Assembly: GCA_007449985.2 (NCBI GenBank)
Contig: VIIQ02000112.1
Span: 148,501 to 212,500, forward strand
DNA length: 64,000 bases
DNA from: Desmodesmus armatus
Taxonomy: Eukaryota > Chlorophyta > Chlorophyceae > Sphaeropleales > Scenedesmaceae
Reading direction: 5' to 3'
The notes under the pieces were generated by a model. It saw only the letters and a list, made by a program, of their open reading frames with translations. It was not told the origin of the DNA and searched no databases. Positions 34,848-47,662 of this stretch are shown piece after piece. The number at the start of each line of letters is the position of its first letter. Position 1 is the first letter of the stretch. The translations under genes and the position numbers were made by a program.

Positions 34848-37800
34848 ATGTCCAAGCTGAACGAGGCTGTCACCCAGCTGTCCCAGTGCCTGGCAGAGGC
34901 TTGTCCAACACAGCAGCTGAAGCAGCTCACCAGTGCAGGGGAAGGCCAGGTTGTGCTGCAGCTGACAGATGCGGACGATCGCAAAATCGTGGTCAACCTG
35001 TTGTTCTTTGACCCAGACCAGTACCCACGGTCAGGTGCCCTGGTGCAAGTGGATGAGGGCGGAAGCAAGTGCAGCAGCACGACAGTGGAGAAGCTCTCCG
35101 CCCTGTCGGAGCGCCTGCAAGACGGGGCCCAGCTGTTCGCAGTGATCTCCAAGGTCAGGACCATCTGTGAGCAGTCAGTGGCTCAAGTTTGATCCATGCA
35201 CATTGCGATCCTGTTTACACACACCCTCCATGCAAGGCAGTGTCATGCAAGTGCGCATCCACACTGAAGGATCCCCTGTCACAGCTGCTGTGCCTCAGCA
35301 CACCCGCATTACCCCATGTGTGGCGTGATACGCGTACAGGTCTGCGGTGTGCTGGATATTCCTGTGGATGAAGATGTCCTGCGGTCTGCAGAGAAGTCTG
35401 CAAGTGGCGCAGCGGACGACAGGCAGGAGTCTGGCAGCGCAATGGAGGATGATGTGTCAGATGACGTAAGCAGGGCTGCTGCTGTGCCTGCAGCAGAGCG
35501 CCAGCGCAGTGGTGCATGCAAAGGCCTGTGTTTCACACCCCTGCCTGCATCCGCATGGCTCTGCAAGCGTCCAGGTGTTGTAGATCACAATCGCCCGGGG
35601 GTAGTGTATGTAGTTGAAAGCCCCTGGGAGATGTAATTAAACAGTGTTAGATAATTGGCGCATGCCATTGCTAGATATTTTCCCCCTGCAGCAGCTGTTT
35701 CATCCCCATGTGCGCTGCTGTGATGTGTTGCTGCTTGCTCCTGCAGCCCATGTCTGAGGACTACCCAGCATCGTCTGATGGAGGCAGCGATGATGGTGGC
35801 TATGATGGGCTGATGGACGACAAGGATGAAAAGGAACTGATGGTGGAGTGCGGCCAGAGACAGGTACCAATTGGCACACAAGTTCCTCACGCATGTGTAC
35901 ACAACTTCTGAATGTGGCAGCTTGTGTTGGATGATTCATTGGCTGGATGCACTTCCTGTGTCTATACAACAGCACATGGATCCCCTGCTTACATCACACC
36001 AGCAACGGATGTTTGAGAAAGAGTAGCACAGCAACCTTCAGCATGGGCTGTTGAGCAAGGTGGACAGGCTGAGGCAGTGCAATGCCAGTGCCAGTGGTGG
36101 GCAGCAGAGTAGCTTCTTGTATGGTTGGTCGTGAGGAACAAAGTTGAAGGTGACAGAGTATGCTTGCAGCAGGCTGACTTGGGGTCAGAAAGTATGTTTG
36201 TGCTGCAATTAGCAGCTAGTGAAGACTGCATGCTGCCTGTTGCTTGCTGTTTGCGTGTAGGGTCGCTGGAACCGGTATGAAGAGGAGCTGGCAGCTGCCA
36301 ACCAGCAACAGGCGCTGTCCATGGAGCAGGGCAAGGCTAGCAAGCAGCAGATCTTCAGCAGGTGAGGCCTAAAGCTCGGCCAGGCAACTGCCAAGCACAG
36401 CCGCCACCCATTGTGAAAGGATATTGTTTGATAGTATATTCAGCTAGTCACGTGGGCAAGGTCATTTGAGAGGTCTTTACACTGCCTGCATTCTCAGTTG
36501 GTCACCTTGAATGCAGCCTTGCATACGGCCATGATAGTGTACGGCCGTGAAGTTTGCTTGCACGTGGACCATGTTACATAGTCCATGCTTGCCAGATTGG
36601 TATGCACAAGGCTAGTGGGCTGGAGTATGTTACTGGCCTCCGTGTTGGTGGACGTCATCTGTCAGTGGTCTGTGGTTTCTTCATAGCAGTTATCGCGTTC
36701 AACCTGGCCCTTGTGAACATGTCATGCTGCAATTGCGTGCCCTGCAGTGAGGAGGCTTTCAAAATGTTGTCCAATGAGCTGCTGGGCTTCATTCGGAGGC
36801 AGGTGAGCTGTCAGCAGTGACCTAGGTCAGGGGGGGGGGGTACTGTTCTCTTTGGCAGAAGATTGTCTGCCTGACATCAATGACATTGAAGAGCAGAACC
36901 CTGTTCTGCTGCAAGGGTCACAGATTATCTGCTGCAAGGGCCACATCCTGTTTGCAATCAGTGTTGGTCACAGTGTGGCTGCAAGCTGATATTGCTGCAG
37001 TTTTTTGTCCCCCAGCTACATGGACAGACCATGCATGCCAGGTGTGCTGTGGTGTGGCGTGATGGTTGCGTGAATGTTCAATTGCTGGTCTGAAATTGTG
37101 ACAATGCACATCAGCTCTATGCACCAATGCAACTATGTTTGTACTGTGCATTCCTGCAGTTCACTGGGGAGGAGACCAACGTGTCTGCTGACAGTGCTGG
37201 CGATGACCTGTACACCTGGAATGTGGAGCTGTGGAGGACTGCCTTCAAGCCAGACTGCCAGCTGGCCAAGGTGCGAACACTGTTTGTGTTGTGTACTCGC
37301 CTCAACATTCTCGGACAGGCTGTTGCCGCCACAAACTTGTAGTGACATTTCCTGCAGCCGCAGGCTGCTTCACAGCAGGCTTGCAGCGCCGTATGTATTC
37401 GCACCACCTCTGCATTGTGTGTTGATCGCCCTGCATTGTGTGTTGCTCTTCCCCTCGACAACAGCGTTGACACATCAGTCAATGTGCAGAGGCCTTCGTC
37501 AGCAGACACTGGGGCCAACTCATGTGTCTTCACCAGGTAGCTTACTTCACCGCACCCACAATTGTGTGGGACGCAGGACAGCACAACATGGGGGGGGGGA
37601 GAGGTTGTTACAAGTGGATACTTTCACCGCTGGGCGGTACTCCTCAGTATGTACGCGGTGCCGCCGCTGCTGCACCCCGCAGGACCTGCAAGAGGTTGCC
37701 AGCAAATTTGCAGTGTCCTCCGTCCAGCTTCGCTTCACCTTCATGCGTGGGCTGCACCCCTTCTACCCCCCGCGTGTTGAGGTGTTGCGGCCCCACCTGT

Positions 37801-40800
37801 CCACCCCACTGCCTGGTGCGCTGGCCAGCCATCCACTGCTGCGGCTGGAGCACTGGCACCCCACCATGACCATGACACAGCTGGTGGAGAACATACGCAC
37901 ATTCCTGGAGGTGAGGGCCAGCGCTGGCACACAAACAGGCACCTGCGCCCCTTCCTCCCCGCCTACATGCTAGATACATCTGTATTCTCACTGCTTAACA
38001 CACAGGCACACACCTGAATGAGTGTGCCTGCGAGATCAGGTGTTGCATTGTGAACAATGCATCCAAGCACCCATGTTTGCCCCTAAACCCACTCTGCGTC
38101 GGAGCACGGATACCCTCCCGCTCAACAATGCGGTCGAAGCGCCGATGCAGTATCCAATGCAGTATCCAATCCAGCACACGCCCAAACACATTTTAGTTAT
38201 GTGCATTTGTCAACGCATGTGAACGTCGTGCACAGGAAGATTCTTCCGATGAAGCCGTGTTTGGTGGTCCTGTGTAGAGCTCTGACGAAGTTGTGGATTG
38301 CAGCGAAGGTGATGATGGTGATGTCTTCAATCGTTATTCTTGATCGCATTTATGCGAGTAATGGGTTTGTCCCAGCTCTGCCATGAGCCTCTGGCTCCCT
38401 TGCGTGTTACACGGCTTGCCGTGCAAATACTGTAACTGTAATACTCGGGTGCTTTGACATAGCCAGCTGCCCCAGATCTGTCGGTGGGGCGCACTCACTC
38501 CCCCCCCCCCCCCTCACCGCCACCACCCGCCCACCTTGCCACCCACTCCTTCCCTCTTTGACTCTACCACATGCACCCTTCCCTGCTGGTCACCCCTCGC
38601 GTCTTCCTTCCTGTCTCCCTGTGTCCACCCACCCCTCCTGCCCTTACACCTCACCTCTTCACCCTTCCCACTCACTCATCCCCTCCTCACACCTCCCCTC
38701 TTCTCCTGAGCTGGCCCTCACGCATCACCCCTCCCCTCCCCGCGTACTCCTCTGCAGGAGTACGGGCGCATCGATGTGGCAGACCCCCGCAACAGCTCCG
38801 CGCAGTACCCCTCCAGTGCCTTCAGCCCTGTGCAGGTGGCTCTGGCACGCCTGGAGGCCATGACTGATGTCAAGCCGGCATGCTACAACCAGTACAGGAA
38901 GCTGTACGAGGCACGCAGCACTGACAGCAGGTGGGCCTGTAATAGATTGTTGATTATCATGTAAAAAAGTAATGTCCTTGTTGCGATGTCGGCGTTCCAA
39001 AGAAGGACTGCATCCACGAACCATCACGACCACCATCCATGACAAGCCCAGTTGCGGGCACATCTGCGTACTTCACCACACATGTCGATGGCATGCATCA
39101 GGTGTCACACGCCTTACCTTCCCCAGCGGTGCTGAAAGGAGGAGGACTGGGGTTGTTGCAAGCCTCGACGTTAAATTGACACCGTGCCAGGCGGCTGTGT
39201 CATGTGCTCTGCAACAAGCCGCCAGGTGCCATTGGCTTCGTTTACTTACACCAGCCAGCATGATTTGGCTCCCTCTGATCCTTTTTTTCTCCTCCTTCGC
39301 TCACGATACTGTGTGTTGTCTGTGGCACTTCACACACATCCCCGTAGGCCCAATGAGGCTGACATGGCCTCACCAGCACTGGCTCAGCAGGCTAAGAAGG
39401 CACGCACAGAACAGGCAGGCTCTGCTGTTGATGCTGCTTTTGCTGGTGCTCCGGCCGCAGCTGGTGCCGGGGACGCCCAGCCGCCGGCAGCAGCGGCGGC
39501 TCTGGCAGCGGCCGCTGCTGCTGGGGCGGCTGCGGTTGAGAAGGTGTGGGCCAAGGGCACAGGGTATGGCTACACTGCGCATGGGCATCGCGGCAGTGGC
39601 GGCGGGGGGCCTGTGTGGGACGCCAAAGCATCAGCAGCGGCACAGGAGGCGCAGGACGAGCAGATGAACAGCGTGCTGCTATCCTTAGGCGATGCGCTGC
39701 TGCAGGAGTTCCCTTCCAGCAGCAGCACAGCAGAACCGTCAGCAGCCGCAGCAGCGGCAGGAGGCAGCAGCAGCAGTGCGCAGGAAGTTGAGAGCTTGAC
39801 GCCCGCGCAGGTGAAGTGCCTAGCAGCGCTGCATGACAGCGTGCTGAGGCCTCTCCTGGCGCGCGAGCTGTCTCATGTAGCCTTTCCTGAGATGGTGCAG
39901 CGGCATCAGTACTTTGTGCCGCTGCTAAGGATTGTGAGGGCGCTGTGTCACCCAGCCCTGGAGTCCTTTTTGGCGGGAAACGCAGCAGCAGAGGAACAGG
40001 CGGAGGCTGCGGCCGGCAGCAGCAGCAGCAAGGCAGCAGCGCAGCAGGCGGGGCAGGTGGTGTCTATTGTGGGTGCTGTGCGGGGGCTGCAGAAGGGAGC
40101 AATGTTTATGCAGAAGCAGCTCAGCAAGCACTTGGAGGCAGCAGCAGCAGCACCACAGCCTTCTATCAGCACCAGGGTGGACAAGGCAGCAGGTGGGTAG
40201 GCTGTCCTCCATGGCGACAGCAAGTGGGCTGTGTGCTGTGTTGACCAGGTTGCATGCGGGTGTGCTGTTGTGCTGTCTGGCTAGCGTTTGGATGCGCAAA
40301 CAGTACAGTACAGTTAGTGGTGACAGAGTGGCATACCAGGCATCAGCCAGCTAACCTCGGGCTCCCTGGGGTTGTGTTCACCCCAGTCAGTGGGGTCGAA
40401 CCCCATTGGAGTGTATACCTCAACTCACAAATGTTGCGCTGATCTTTTTTCGCACAGCAACACATGTTTATCTCACTCTTGTTTGCCCCTGCCTTGTGTC
40501 GTTATCGCATGCCTCTGCCTTATGCCTGTGTCCCACAGAGGCGGTCAAGCAGCAGACACGGCTCAGCCTGGAGGTAGCGGACCTAGTGCTGGACATCACT
40601 CAGCAGCTTCAGCACATAACAGCAGCAGAGGACGCAGCCACACAAGCAGCAGCAGCGCCGGCAGCCGCGGCAGCAGCAGCACCCGCGCGACGCACTACGC
40701 GTGCGGCGGCAGCGGCGGCAGCAGCAGCAGCGGCGGCGGGGCCGTCAACGTCGGCGGCAGCAGCAGCACCAGGGCCAGACGCCTACAAGGCAGCTCTCAA

Positions 40801-43494
40801 GTCGCTGGTGGTGAGTCACAGGGGGTTGGGAGGATGCCTGTTCTGTGGCCTGCTGTGCTTGATGACACATGCAGACCACATTACAACAGATGCACACTGC
40901 ACATAAGCCCGTGCCATGGGCTGCTGCTTGAGTCCTGTGGTGGATAGTTACTGACTCAGCAAACCGACACCGCTGAAAGTGTGTTGGGCCAGCCTGAACA
41001 GTCAGTGACAACATGCTTGCACCGTGGCCCATCACATGTTGCTGACTGCTGGTGGCTGGTGGTGTGTGTTGCGCACTGCACGTGTGCCCTTGCAGTTGGA
41101 CACTGGCAACATCTCCACCTTCCACAAGTTCAAGTCGGATGCTGAGAATGACCCCACTGGGCTGAAGGCGCGGGTGCAGAGGGTCACCAGCGAGATTGCA
41201 GGTGTGCAGTGATGCAAGCTGTGCACACTATCATCTAGTATGCACATGTATGCAGTCTCCTCCTGGGTGTCATGCTGCTTCCTGTCGGGGGGGGGGTCCC
41301 AGATGTGGTTCACCAGTAGGACAAGTCAACACGGGTACAGTGTGCCTGTGCAGAGGGCTCTATACGTGCCGGGGTTGGGCCCACACAGCTGCTTTTGTTT
41401 GTCTTCACATAGCAACAGTCGTGTGCGCTAAGTTGACACTTGACACGGGCTATGTTCTGAAGCATCCTCTCCCTGTGTTGGTGCTTGGTGGTGTTGCCTG
41501 CAGGCATTGAGCGCTTGATAGAGGTGAATGAGAGCAGCAGCATCTTTGTGCGTGTGGATGATGACAACACCTTCCTATGGAGGGCACTCATCACAGGTAT
41601 GTACAGGCTGGCAGCTGGCAGGGCCTTGGGGTACAAGTGTATGGGGCACAACTCGCACTCGTGGTATCAAACAAGCTGCATGCGAGTGTGTACCACCAGC
41701 AACGCTCGGGGCCTAGCCTGATATCAGCATGCACGCTGGTTCACATGTTCTGTCCCCAGGCGTCTTGGTTGAGCATGCGTAGGTCAGAGACCTTGCAGTG
41801 ACCCTTTCCCGCCTGCCCCCACCCACCCACCCACGCACCCCCCCCCCCACCCACCCCCAACCCCCGTACCGTGACCTTCATCTTGCTCGCTCCCTCTAGC
41901 AACCTGGTAGCCAGGCCACTGGCCGATGGTGTTAATCGTGGCTCCAGCCACGGCTAGTGCGGCTGACGTAGCTTCTGGGGCGGGAGGTTGATACAAGTGG
42001 ATACTTTCACCGCTGGGCGGTACTCTCCACACATATGCTGTGTTGCTTCTGTTGTGTGTTGCTGTTGCCGCCAGGGCCTGAGGACACACCCTACAGCGGG
42101 GGCTGCTTCATCTTTGACATGTTCTTCCCGCCAAACTACCCTACAGCAGCACCCAAGGTCCTCATCACCACCACTGGGGGCGGCTCTGTGAGGGTGAGTT
42201 GCGCCGCCTGTGCTACAGGCCTGCTGTGATGCGCATTCAATGATGCATTGCCTGTTTGTTGTGGTATTTGCTTAGAGTGCGGCTGGTGTGGTTGGTGTGT
42301 GAAAACCCACCCCGTACGTTGGTGTGTGAAGTGTAGCTCATGTATGAAGCAACACCCCCGGGGAGTGTGGTTAGTGTCGTGAAGCACTAGTGCAGTTCTG
42401 CGCTCTCACCATACCAACACATGTTACACACAACGACAAACATAAGGCTCATCCCTTGTTGCCGGCACTGTGTGCTGCTGCAGTTCAACCCTAACCTGTA
42501 CAACTGTGGCAAGGTGTGCCTCAGCTTGCTGGGCACATGGACTGCTGGTCAGGGGGAGAGCTGGGACCCACAGGCATCATCAGCCTTCCAGGTGAGGGCA
42601 TCAGCCTTCCAGGGTGGCAGCCCCGCCCCCTGGGAACCCGTTACGGGAATTAATCTAGGTGGTTCTGCTGCTCGTGGGGCCTACAGATGCCGGGCAGGTG
42701 GTTTTGCTACACAGCAACATGCAGGTGACAAGGTGCTATGTTATGTGTGTTGATGTGTTGTGTGTGATGTGCCATATGTATCTGCTTGCCGTCCAGGTGC
42801 TTGTGAGCATCCAGTCTTTGATCCTGGTGCCTGAGCCATACTTCAATGAGGTGAGTGGGTGGCAGAACAGACGGGGGGCACAATAGTGTGCACAGCAGAG
42901 TGCAGAGGCAGGACATAGTACAGTATAGACAGTACAGGTACAGGGCCGCACTGGTCCCTGGCCAGCCAGAGGATCTTGGGGTATGTGTTCGCTCATCACC
43001 ACAATTTCTTGTCGGTGTTGGTGTGCGGTTGGCGGCGTCAGCAGTCAAACAGTGGAGTGGTGCGCAGAGTCAGTGCTGCATCTGCGTTGTGAGTGCCCCA
43101 TGATAAATTCGGTTAAGTATACTACTAATAGTCTGTAGTACACACACAACAGCATGATCACTGCGAGACGTTGGTGAAATGTTGACGGTTTGACGACCTT
43201 TTCCAAACGTGTTTGCTGCTGCAGCCTGGCTATGAGCAGCGCGGCAACATGGCGGAGAGCAAAAAGTACAACCAAGTCATCCGCGAGGCCACGGTCAAGT
43301 GGGCCATGATTGACCAGCTGCAGAAGCCCCCAGCGGAGTTTGCTGACGTCATCAAGACCCACTTCAAGCTGCGGGGCCCTTATGTCCTCAAGCAGCTGGA
43401 TACTTGGATTGAGGAGGCCAGTGACGCTGGCCACAAGGGCAGGCTGCAGACACTGAAGGGCCAGCTGCAGACTGAGCTCAACAAGCTGGCTTGA
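34848..43494 (+). CDS. BIRC6-type ubiquitin-conjugating enzyme with extra N-terminal UBC-like domain
   Basis: About 16 exons, near 1030 residues. The C-terminal E2 (UBC) domain is clear: [20 protein letters not shown] (41503-41595 joined to 42076-42195), then [19 protein letters not shown] (about 42482-42591) with the catalytic Cys in [26 protein letters not shown] (about 42797-42850 and 43225 on), and the tail [12 protein letters not shown]. These blocks match human BIRC6 and plant UBC23/24-class enzymes closely. Further N-terminal, exons at about 37161-37269, 37681-37910 and 38758-38930 encode a second UBC/RWD-like fold ([34 protein letters not shown]) in which I see no active-site Cys. Between the two lie Ala/Gln-rich linkers (39348-40195, 40540-40809). 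Exon 1 is 34848-35153. There is no BIR repeat, so it may be only the E2-bearing half of the BIRC6 architecture. A probable TGTAA poly(A) signal lies at 43677. Confidence 0.85.
37602..37650. repeat. Intronic repeat, copy 1
   Basis: The phrase acaagtggatactttcaccg followed by ctgggcggtact occurs here and again at about 41990-42025 in a later intron of the same gene. The identity over about 32 bases is too long for chance. Confidence 0.85.
37995..38189 (-). mobile_element. Truncated reverse-transcriptase fragment (non-LTR type)
   Basis: A minus-strand frame reads [20 protein letters not shown] and then a [12 protein letters not shown] block. The Q-x-GFR and D-A-L-F-T-x-x-H spacing is typical of LINE-like reverse transcriptases just before the catalytic palm. 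No flanking RT motifs, endonuclease or YXDD box are found nearby, so this is a dead fragment. It lies antisense in an intron of the E2 gene. Confidence 0.6.
41984..42035. repeat. Intronic repeat, copy 2
   Basis: Second copy of the repeat at 37602-37650. Here it sits just before the acceptor side of the exon starting near 42076. The adjoining minus-strand frame ([17 protein letters not shown]) faintly recalls the box of tyrosine recombinases from DIRS-like elements, which is speculative. Confidence 0.8.
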
Positions 43495-45469
43495 AGAGCT
43501 GTGGCGCCTGTGAGCAGTCGCTCTCAGAGCGGCACATTCGATGCTGTCGTGGGCTGGGTGCAAGCACTGCCCATCACTGCCTCCACTGCTGTCATGGGCC
43601 AGGGGCCAGCATTGCGTGCCACTGCTGACATGGGCCATGGACAAGGCAGCACTGTGTGCTACTGCTGTCTTGGGCTTGTAATCTCAGTGGCAGCCAAACG
43701 CCGCACACGGTGCTAGTGTGTGTCAGCAGAGGGAGTGCATGCGCAGCCTGCGCATATTAGGGCAGTCCCACACAGGGCAGGCCACCTGTCGTATTTGTGG
43801 AAGGGGGGGTAGATGGGGTTCCTGGTAGTGCTGAGTGGTTTGCAAGTCAAGCAGAGTCCAGAATGGGGAGCGCGCTACCGCAGCATCGGCCTGCCTTTTG
43901 CCTGGTGACGGCCTGTTGTATGTTTTCAACCGTGTCTTAGGGGTGCACAGATCGGTCCTTGCGAGTCGTGGAGTGTGTGAGGCCAGGTTGGTAGGTTGTC
44001 AGGGCTAGTACCTAGGCAGGAGGTGGTTTGTGTGTGCATGTCTCGTACAGTGTGCGTGCAGGCTCTTGTGGCCTGTCTTGGCAGCGCAGCTGTCCTTTTT
44101 TCAAACCCCATCACCATCCTGCAGCCTCCTATGCAGCTGTGCATGCAAAGGTACATGAGTGGTGGTGGCGACTGTAGTAGCGAGTGTTAGAGTGCTGCCT
44201 GCTTCTGGTGCCAGCATCGAGGGTTTGCTGGCTGTTTGGTGTTGTGTTATTGCAGCTGCTTGGTGGGCGGCAGCAGGGCTCTTGCAGGGAACCCACGCAC
44301 ACCAAGCAGCACCGTATTTCACAAGCAGCGCAGCATTCCAGCTGCTTTCATTTGATGTTTGGACTTGTCAACGGCTCCTGAGCAGTCCCTGGCGGGCGTC
44401 GCCGCTGTCACACAGCTGCAGCACATGACAGTGGACCTGCGCAGTGGTGACATATGTCACATGTTCATGCATGAGCATGGCGTGGCTGTTGCGCTGATTG
44501 GCCTCGCAGTTGTCACCGAGCTGCAGCTCACCTGCATTGGTGTGCGGGAGGCAGGAGGGTCATAGCTCAGGACTGGCCGTTTGCGACTGTGTGATTTGAA
44601 CTTGTGTACAACATCGCACGTGTGGTCACAGCCGCCTGTGACAAGCTGACACACCTGTTCCCAAAGTTGCAGCATGTAACATGCATAGCGGCATGTAATG
44701 CCTTGGCAACGCTGCTGGTTTGGTGTCGTGGGTTATCACCCTTGTTGGTCTGGTGTCCTGCTCCAAGCAGATGAAGGGTGCGTTGCAAGATTGCACAGTG
44801 CATCATGATCATCAGTCAAGCTTCAGTATTCAGTAGTACTGGCATGCTGCCTTGCGTGTAACATGCATCACCACGCAGTGCACGGCTGCAAATCTTGCGA
44901 GTTGGTTGACTTTTCAGCCCTTCAGCCGGCCTGCTGCATAAGCGAAATCATGTCCACACACAGGGCTGATGTGTACATTTGCAGGCACTCAATGTGCGTC
45001 CATGACACATAGATGCACTGCTGCCTGGCTGTAGTGCTGCTCGCACCAAGCGGCCTGGTACTGCCTGAATGGCTGAACCGTCAGCATTTCGGTTGGCAAG
45101 GGTCAGCCCCAATACTCCTGCCGGCATTGCCAGCAGCCAGAACAGTGCTCTGTCTTCTACAGGCTAGTCCTGACTTCTTGCTTCAGACCAGACATGTGCT
45201 TACAGTGAACCAGGGCATGGTGGCTGATGGAACAGGCATTGGTGACACCCCGGTCAAAAGGTGCTTGCCGACCTCAGCTGCACCACACAAACACTGCCGG
45301 GCCAGGAGCCCGTTGTAACCAAAGCCGTGGCTGACCGCCAGCCGCAGCCTAAGAGCCACAAAAGCTTTTGCGTGACCCCCCCCCCTGTGCATGGTGGGCT
45401 ACACACGTCAGCATTGTTGGCCAAGCAGGGCTCCCCGGTCATGTTGTTCAGACGCAACCTCGTCACCCG
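43495..45469. other. Intergenic region between convergent genes
   Basis: About 2 kb between the stop of the BIRC6-like E2 (plus) and the stop of TTM3 (minus). It holds TGTAA at 43677-43681 for the E2 and TGTAA read from 45204-45200 for TTM3. Degenerate short repeats (ctgctgtcatgggcc-like) occur at about 43545-43680. No gene is recognised. Confidence 0.5.
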
Positions 45470-47662
45470 CTACAACAGCGTCTTGTTGACAAAGTTTGCG
45501 AACTTGCTGGTCTTGCTGTAGCTGTAGGGGATGTCCTGCTGCTGCAGCAGTGCCTCCAGCTGAGACCGCAAGGCCTCAGGCTTGTCCTGCAGCAGGCACG
45601 CCAGCACACACTGTGAGCCAACTGTGCACCACACACTGTCCATCAATGAGGCTGTTGACTAGGCAGCCTTTGCTGAGACACGCAGGAATGCACCCCACAG
45701 GCATGCATTTACAGCATAGCGGCAAGTGCAGCAACGCTGAGCTAAGAGGGGGCTGCTTTTGAAACATGGTATTGGCCGCCTTTGAAGGTGTGTATGTGCC
45801 AGTGGCGGCCCTTGAAGATGTGTGTGTGCCAGTGGGTGCTGCCCCTGGTGCATGGTCAATACAAAGTGGTTTCACAGGTCGGCATGCAAGCCATGCAGCC
45901 AGATGGCATGGCAATGGCAGCCATGCGTTGCCCAAGCGCACCGTCTCTGCCTCCAGCTCATAGAGTGTGCCCCAGGGGTACTTGGTTTCATCCAGCTCAA
46001 GGGTGAAGCCCTGCCATGACACCTCCTGGCGGGTGTTGTCAAAGCCACCCAGGCACACCAGCTCACTCAGGCCGTACTTGCTGCACAGCAACACAACAAC
46101 AAGGCATGCAAACAACCACCACCAGGGCGCAGAACAAAATGAGACAGGCTGCATGTTGGATGTGCAGCGCTGCTGGGGTGCTGCTTGCATGCCTTTATGG
46201 TGACTGCAAACTCGTATAAATACTGCCCAGCTAGGGTGACAATCAGCTGCTGGGAGACTGTTCGTGAATACACTAGCAGCAAGCAAGCCTGGAGGCATCA
46301 GGATGCTGGGAAACGGACTCAGCACCCAAGGCATGCGGCATCAGCATGCAGGCTTTGGCACCTTGATGAACCGTGCTGTTGCACATGGCATGCACCCGCT
46401 GCAAAACGCTTGCAGTCAAAGTACCAGGCTGCAGGCCCCACCTGGCAAGGTTCTGCATCAGCTCTGAGGGCAGCTTGAGCAGCTCTGAGGGCTGCTGCAG
46501 GAACCTGCGGGCATCAACTGCAGGCAACTCCTCCTCTATCTCAGTCGCACGCCCGATGCCATCCTGCAGGATTTGCTTGCCCTGCGACACAGCGCCAACA
46601 CCAACACAGCACACTGGTGTTGTCAGCATGGCAGCCAGCAGTGACCGGACGGATAGCCGAGCTGACACAGGTCAGCATGCCACAGCTGTGACAGCATGCC
46701 ACACGGACACATGAGTGCCCTGGTCACACATCTGACATAATGGAACAGGACCTCAACCTGTTTGAGAGGGTAGCCAAGGATGCAGCATGACTGGGCATGC
46801 TATGCAGCCACCAGCCCCTTCCACCCCAGCCACCTTGCCACAAAGCTGGCGTGGACCTGCTTTACAGACAGGAAGAATCCAGAGGCATGACACCCCCCAC
46901 CTACCTTGAGGGTCAGCACAGCCTTCTTGTCGGTGTCATAAAACCTTAGCCGCAGAACCACCAGGCGGCTGTTCAACTCCTTGTTGGGGCCATCAAAGAA
47001 GTAATTCTCCTGCAGGACACATGGCCAACTGAGTCAAACTGATGCCGGCTCATCACACTGGTGCTGTGATTGTATAGGTGTGGGCCCATGCAGCACTGTG
47101 GTGTGTCACAGAGGCTGCAGGTCTGCCCAGCGTCACTCAGCAATGCCGCTGCAGGCACCTGCTAGTGTGCGGCCAGTCAGTGGCCACACACAGTCCCTCT
47201 AAGTCTTCTGGCACTGCGCGTCATCTGTCTTTTACCTGCTGGTGTGTGGCCACGCGCCCAGGTGCCAGCAGCTGCTCTAGCTTATTGTGTGCCTCGGCCC
47301 CTGGCAGCCGCAGCTTCACCTCAACCTGCAGAGCACAGGGACAACCTGTTTGACCAACCTTGACTGCTCGTACAGCCTCGGCTTTGGCAAAGGGTGTTCA
47401 GCTGGCAGGTTACCCTATTTGAACCTGCGCGCAACGTCGTCACGTAATGAACCGTGATGTATATATATACACACAGAGCGGCGCGTAGCACGCAGTGCTG
47501 CTGCCAGCAGGCAGCTTGCCTGTGCTGCTGTCCTGTTGTGCATTCTTGTTGTTTTCCCTTGCCAACCACTGCTGTGCTAATCGGAGCATCCTGACCAACT
47601 AGCGTCACGCACAGCGTTGCAGGGCCAACATTCCTCATGCGCACCTCCATCCCCTGCTGCAT
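45470..47662 (-). CDS. TTM3: Triphosphate tunnel metalloenzyme TTM3 (CYTH family)
   Basis: Hydrolyses inorganic tripolyphosphate-type substrates in a metal-dependent tunnel barrel. Six exons: 47662-47645, 47325-47236, 47009-46905, about 46581-46443, about 46084-45940 and 45591-45470. The total is about 205 residues, close to plant TTM3. The signature EXEXK (EVEVK) is split by the first intron, after ME. Other conserved blocks are NYFFDGPNKELNSRLVVLRL, FYDTDKKAVLTLKGKQIL, CLGGFDNTRQEVSWQG, LELDETKYPWGTLYELE and KTSKFANFVNKTLL at the C-terminus. Two in-frame starts exist: 47662 (MQQGMEVEV), whose A is also the last base of the CDC26 stop, and 47650 (MEVEVKLRL), which exactly resembles plant TTM3. 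I report the first; the second may be used. The gene directly follows CDC26 on the same strand with no intergenic space. Confident in identity. Confidence 0.93.

Noticed and set aside
40385..40405. ggggtcgaacccc, resembling a tRNA T-arm
   Set aside because: No acceptor stem, D-arm or anticodon arm can be found upstream; it is a short palindrome in an E2 gene intron.
41784..42089. Minus frame with a tyrosine-recombinase-like phrase ([13 protein letters not shown])
   Set aside because: Too short and without the catalytic Arg/His/Tyr set; kept only as a remark on the neighbouring repeat.
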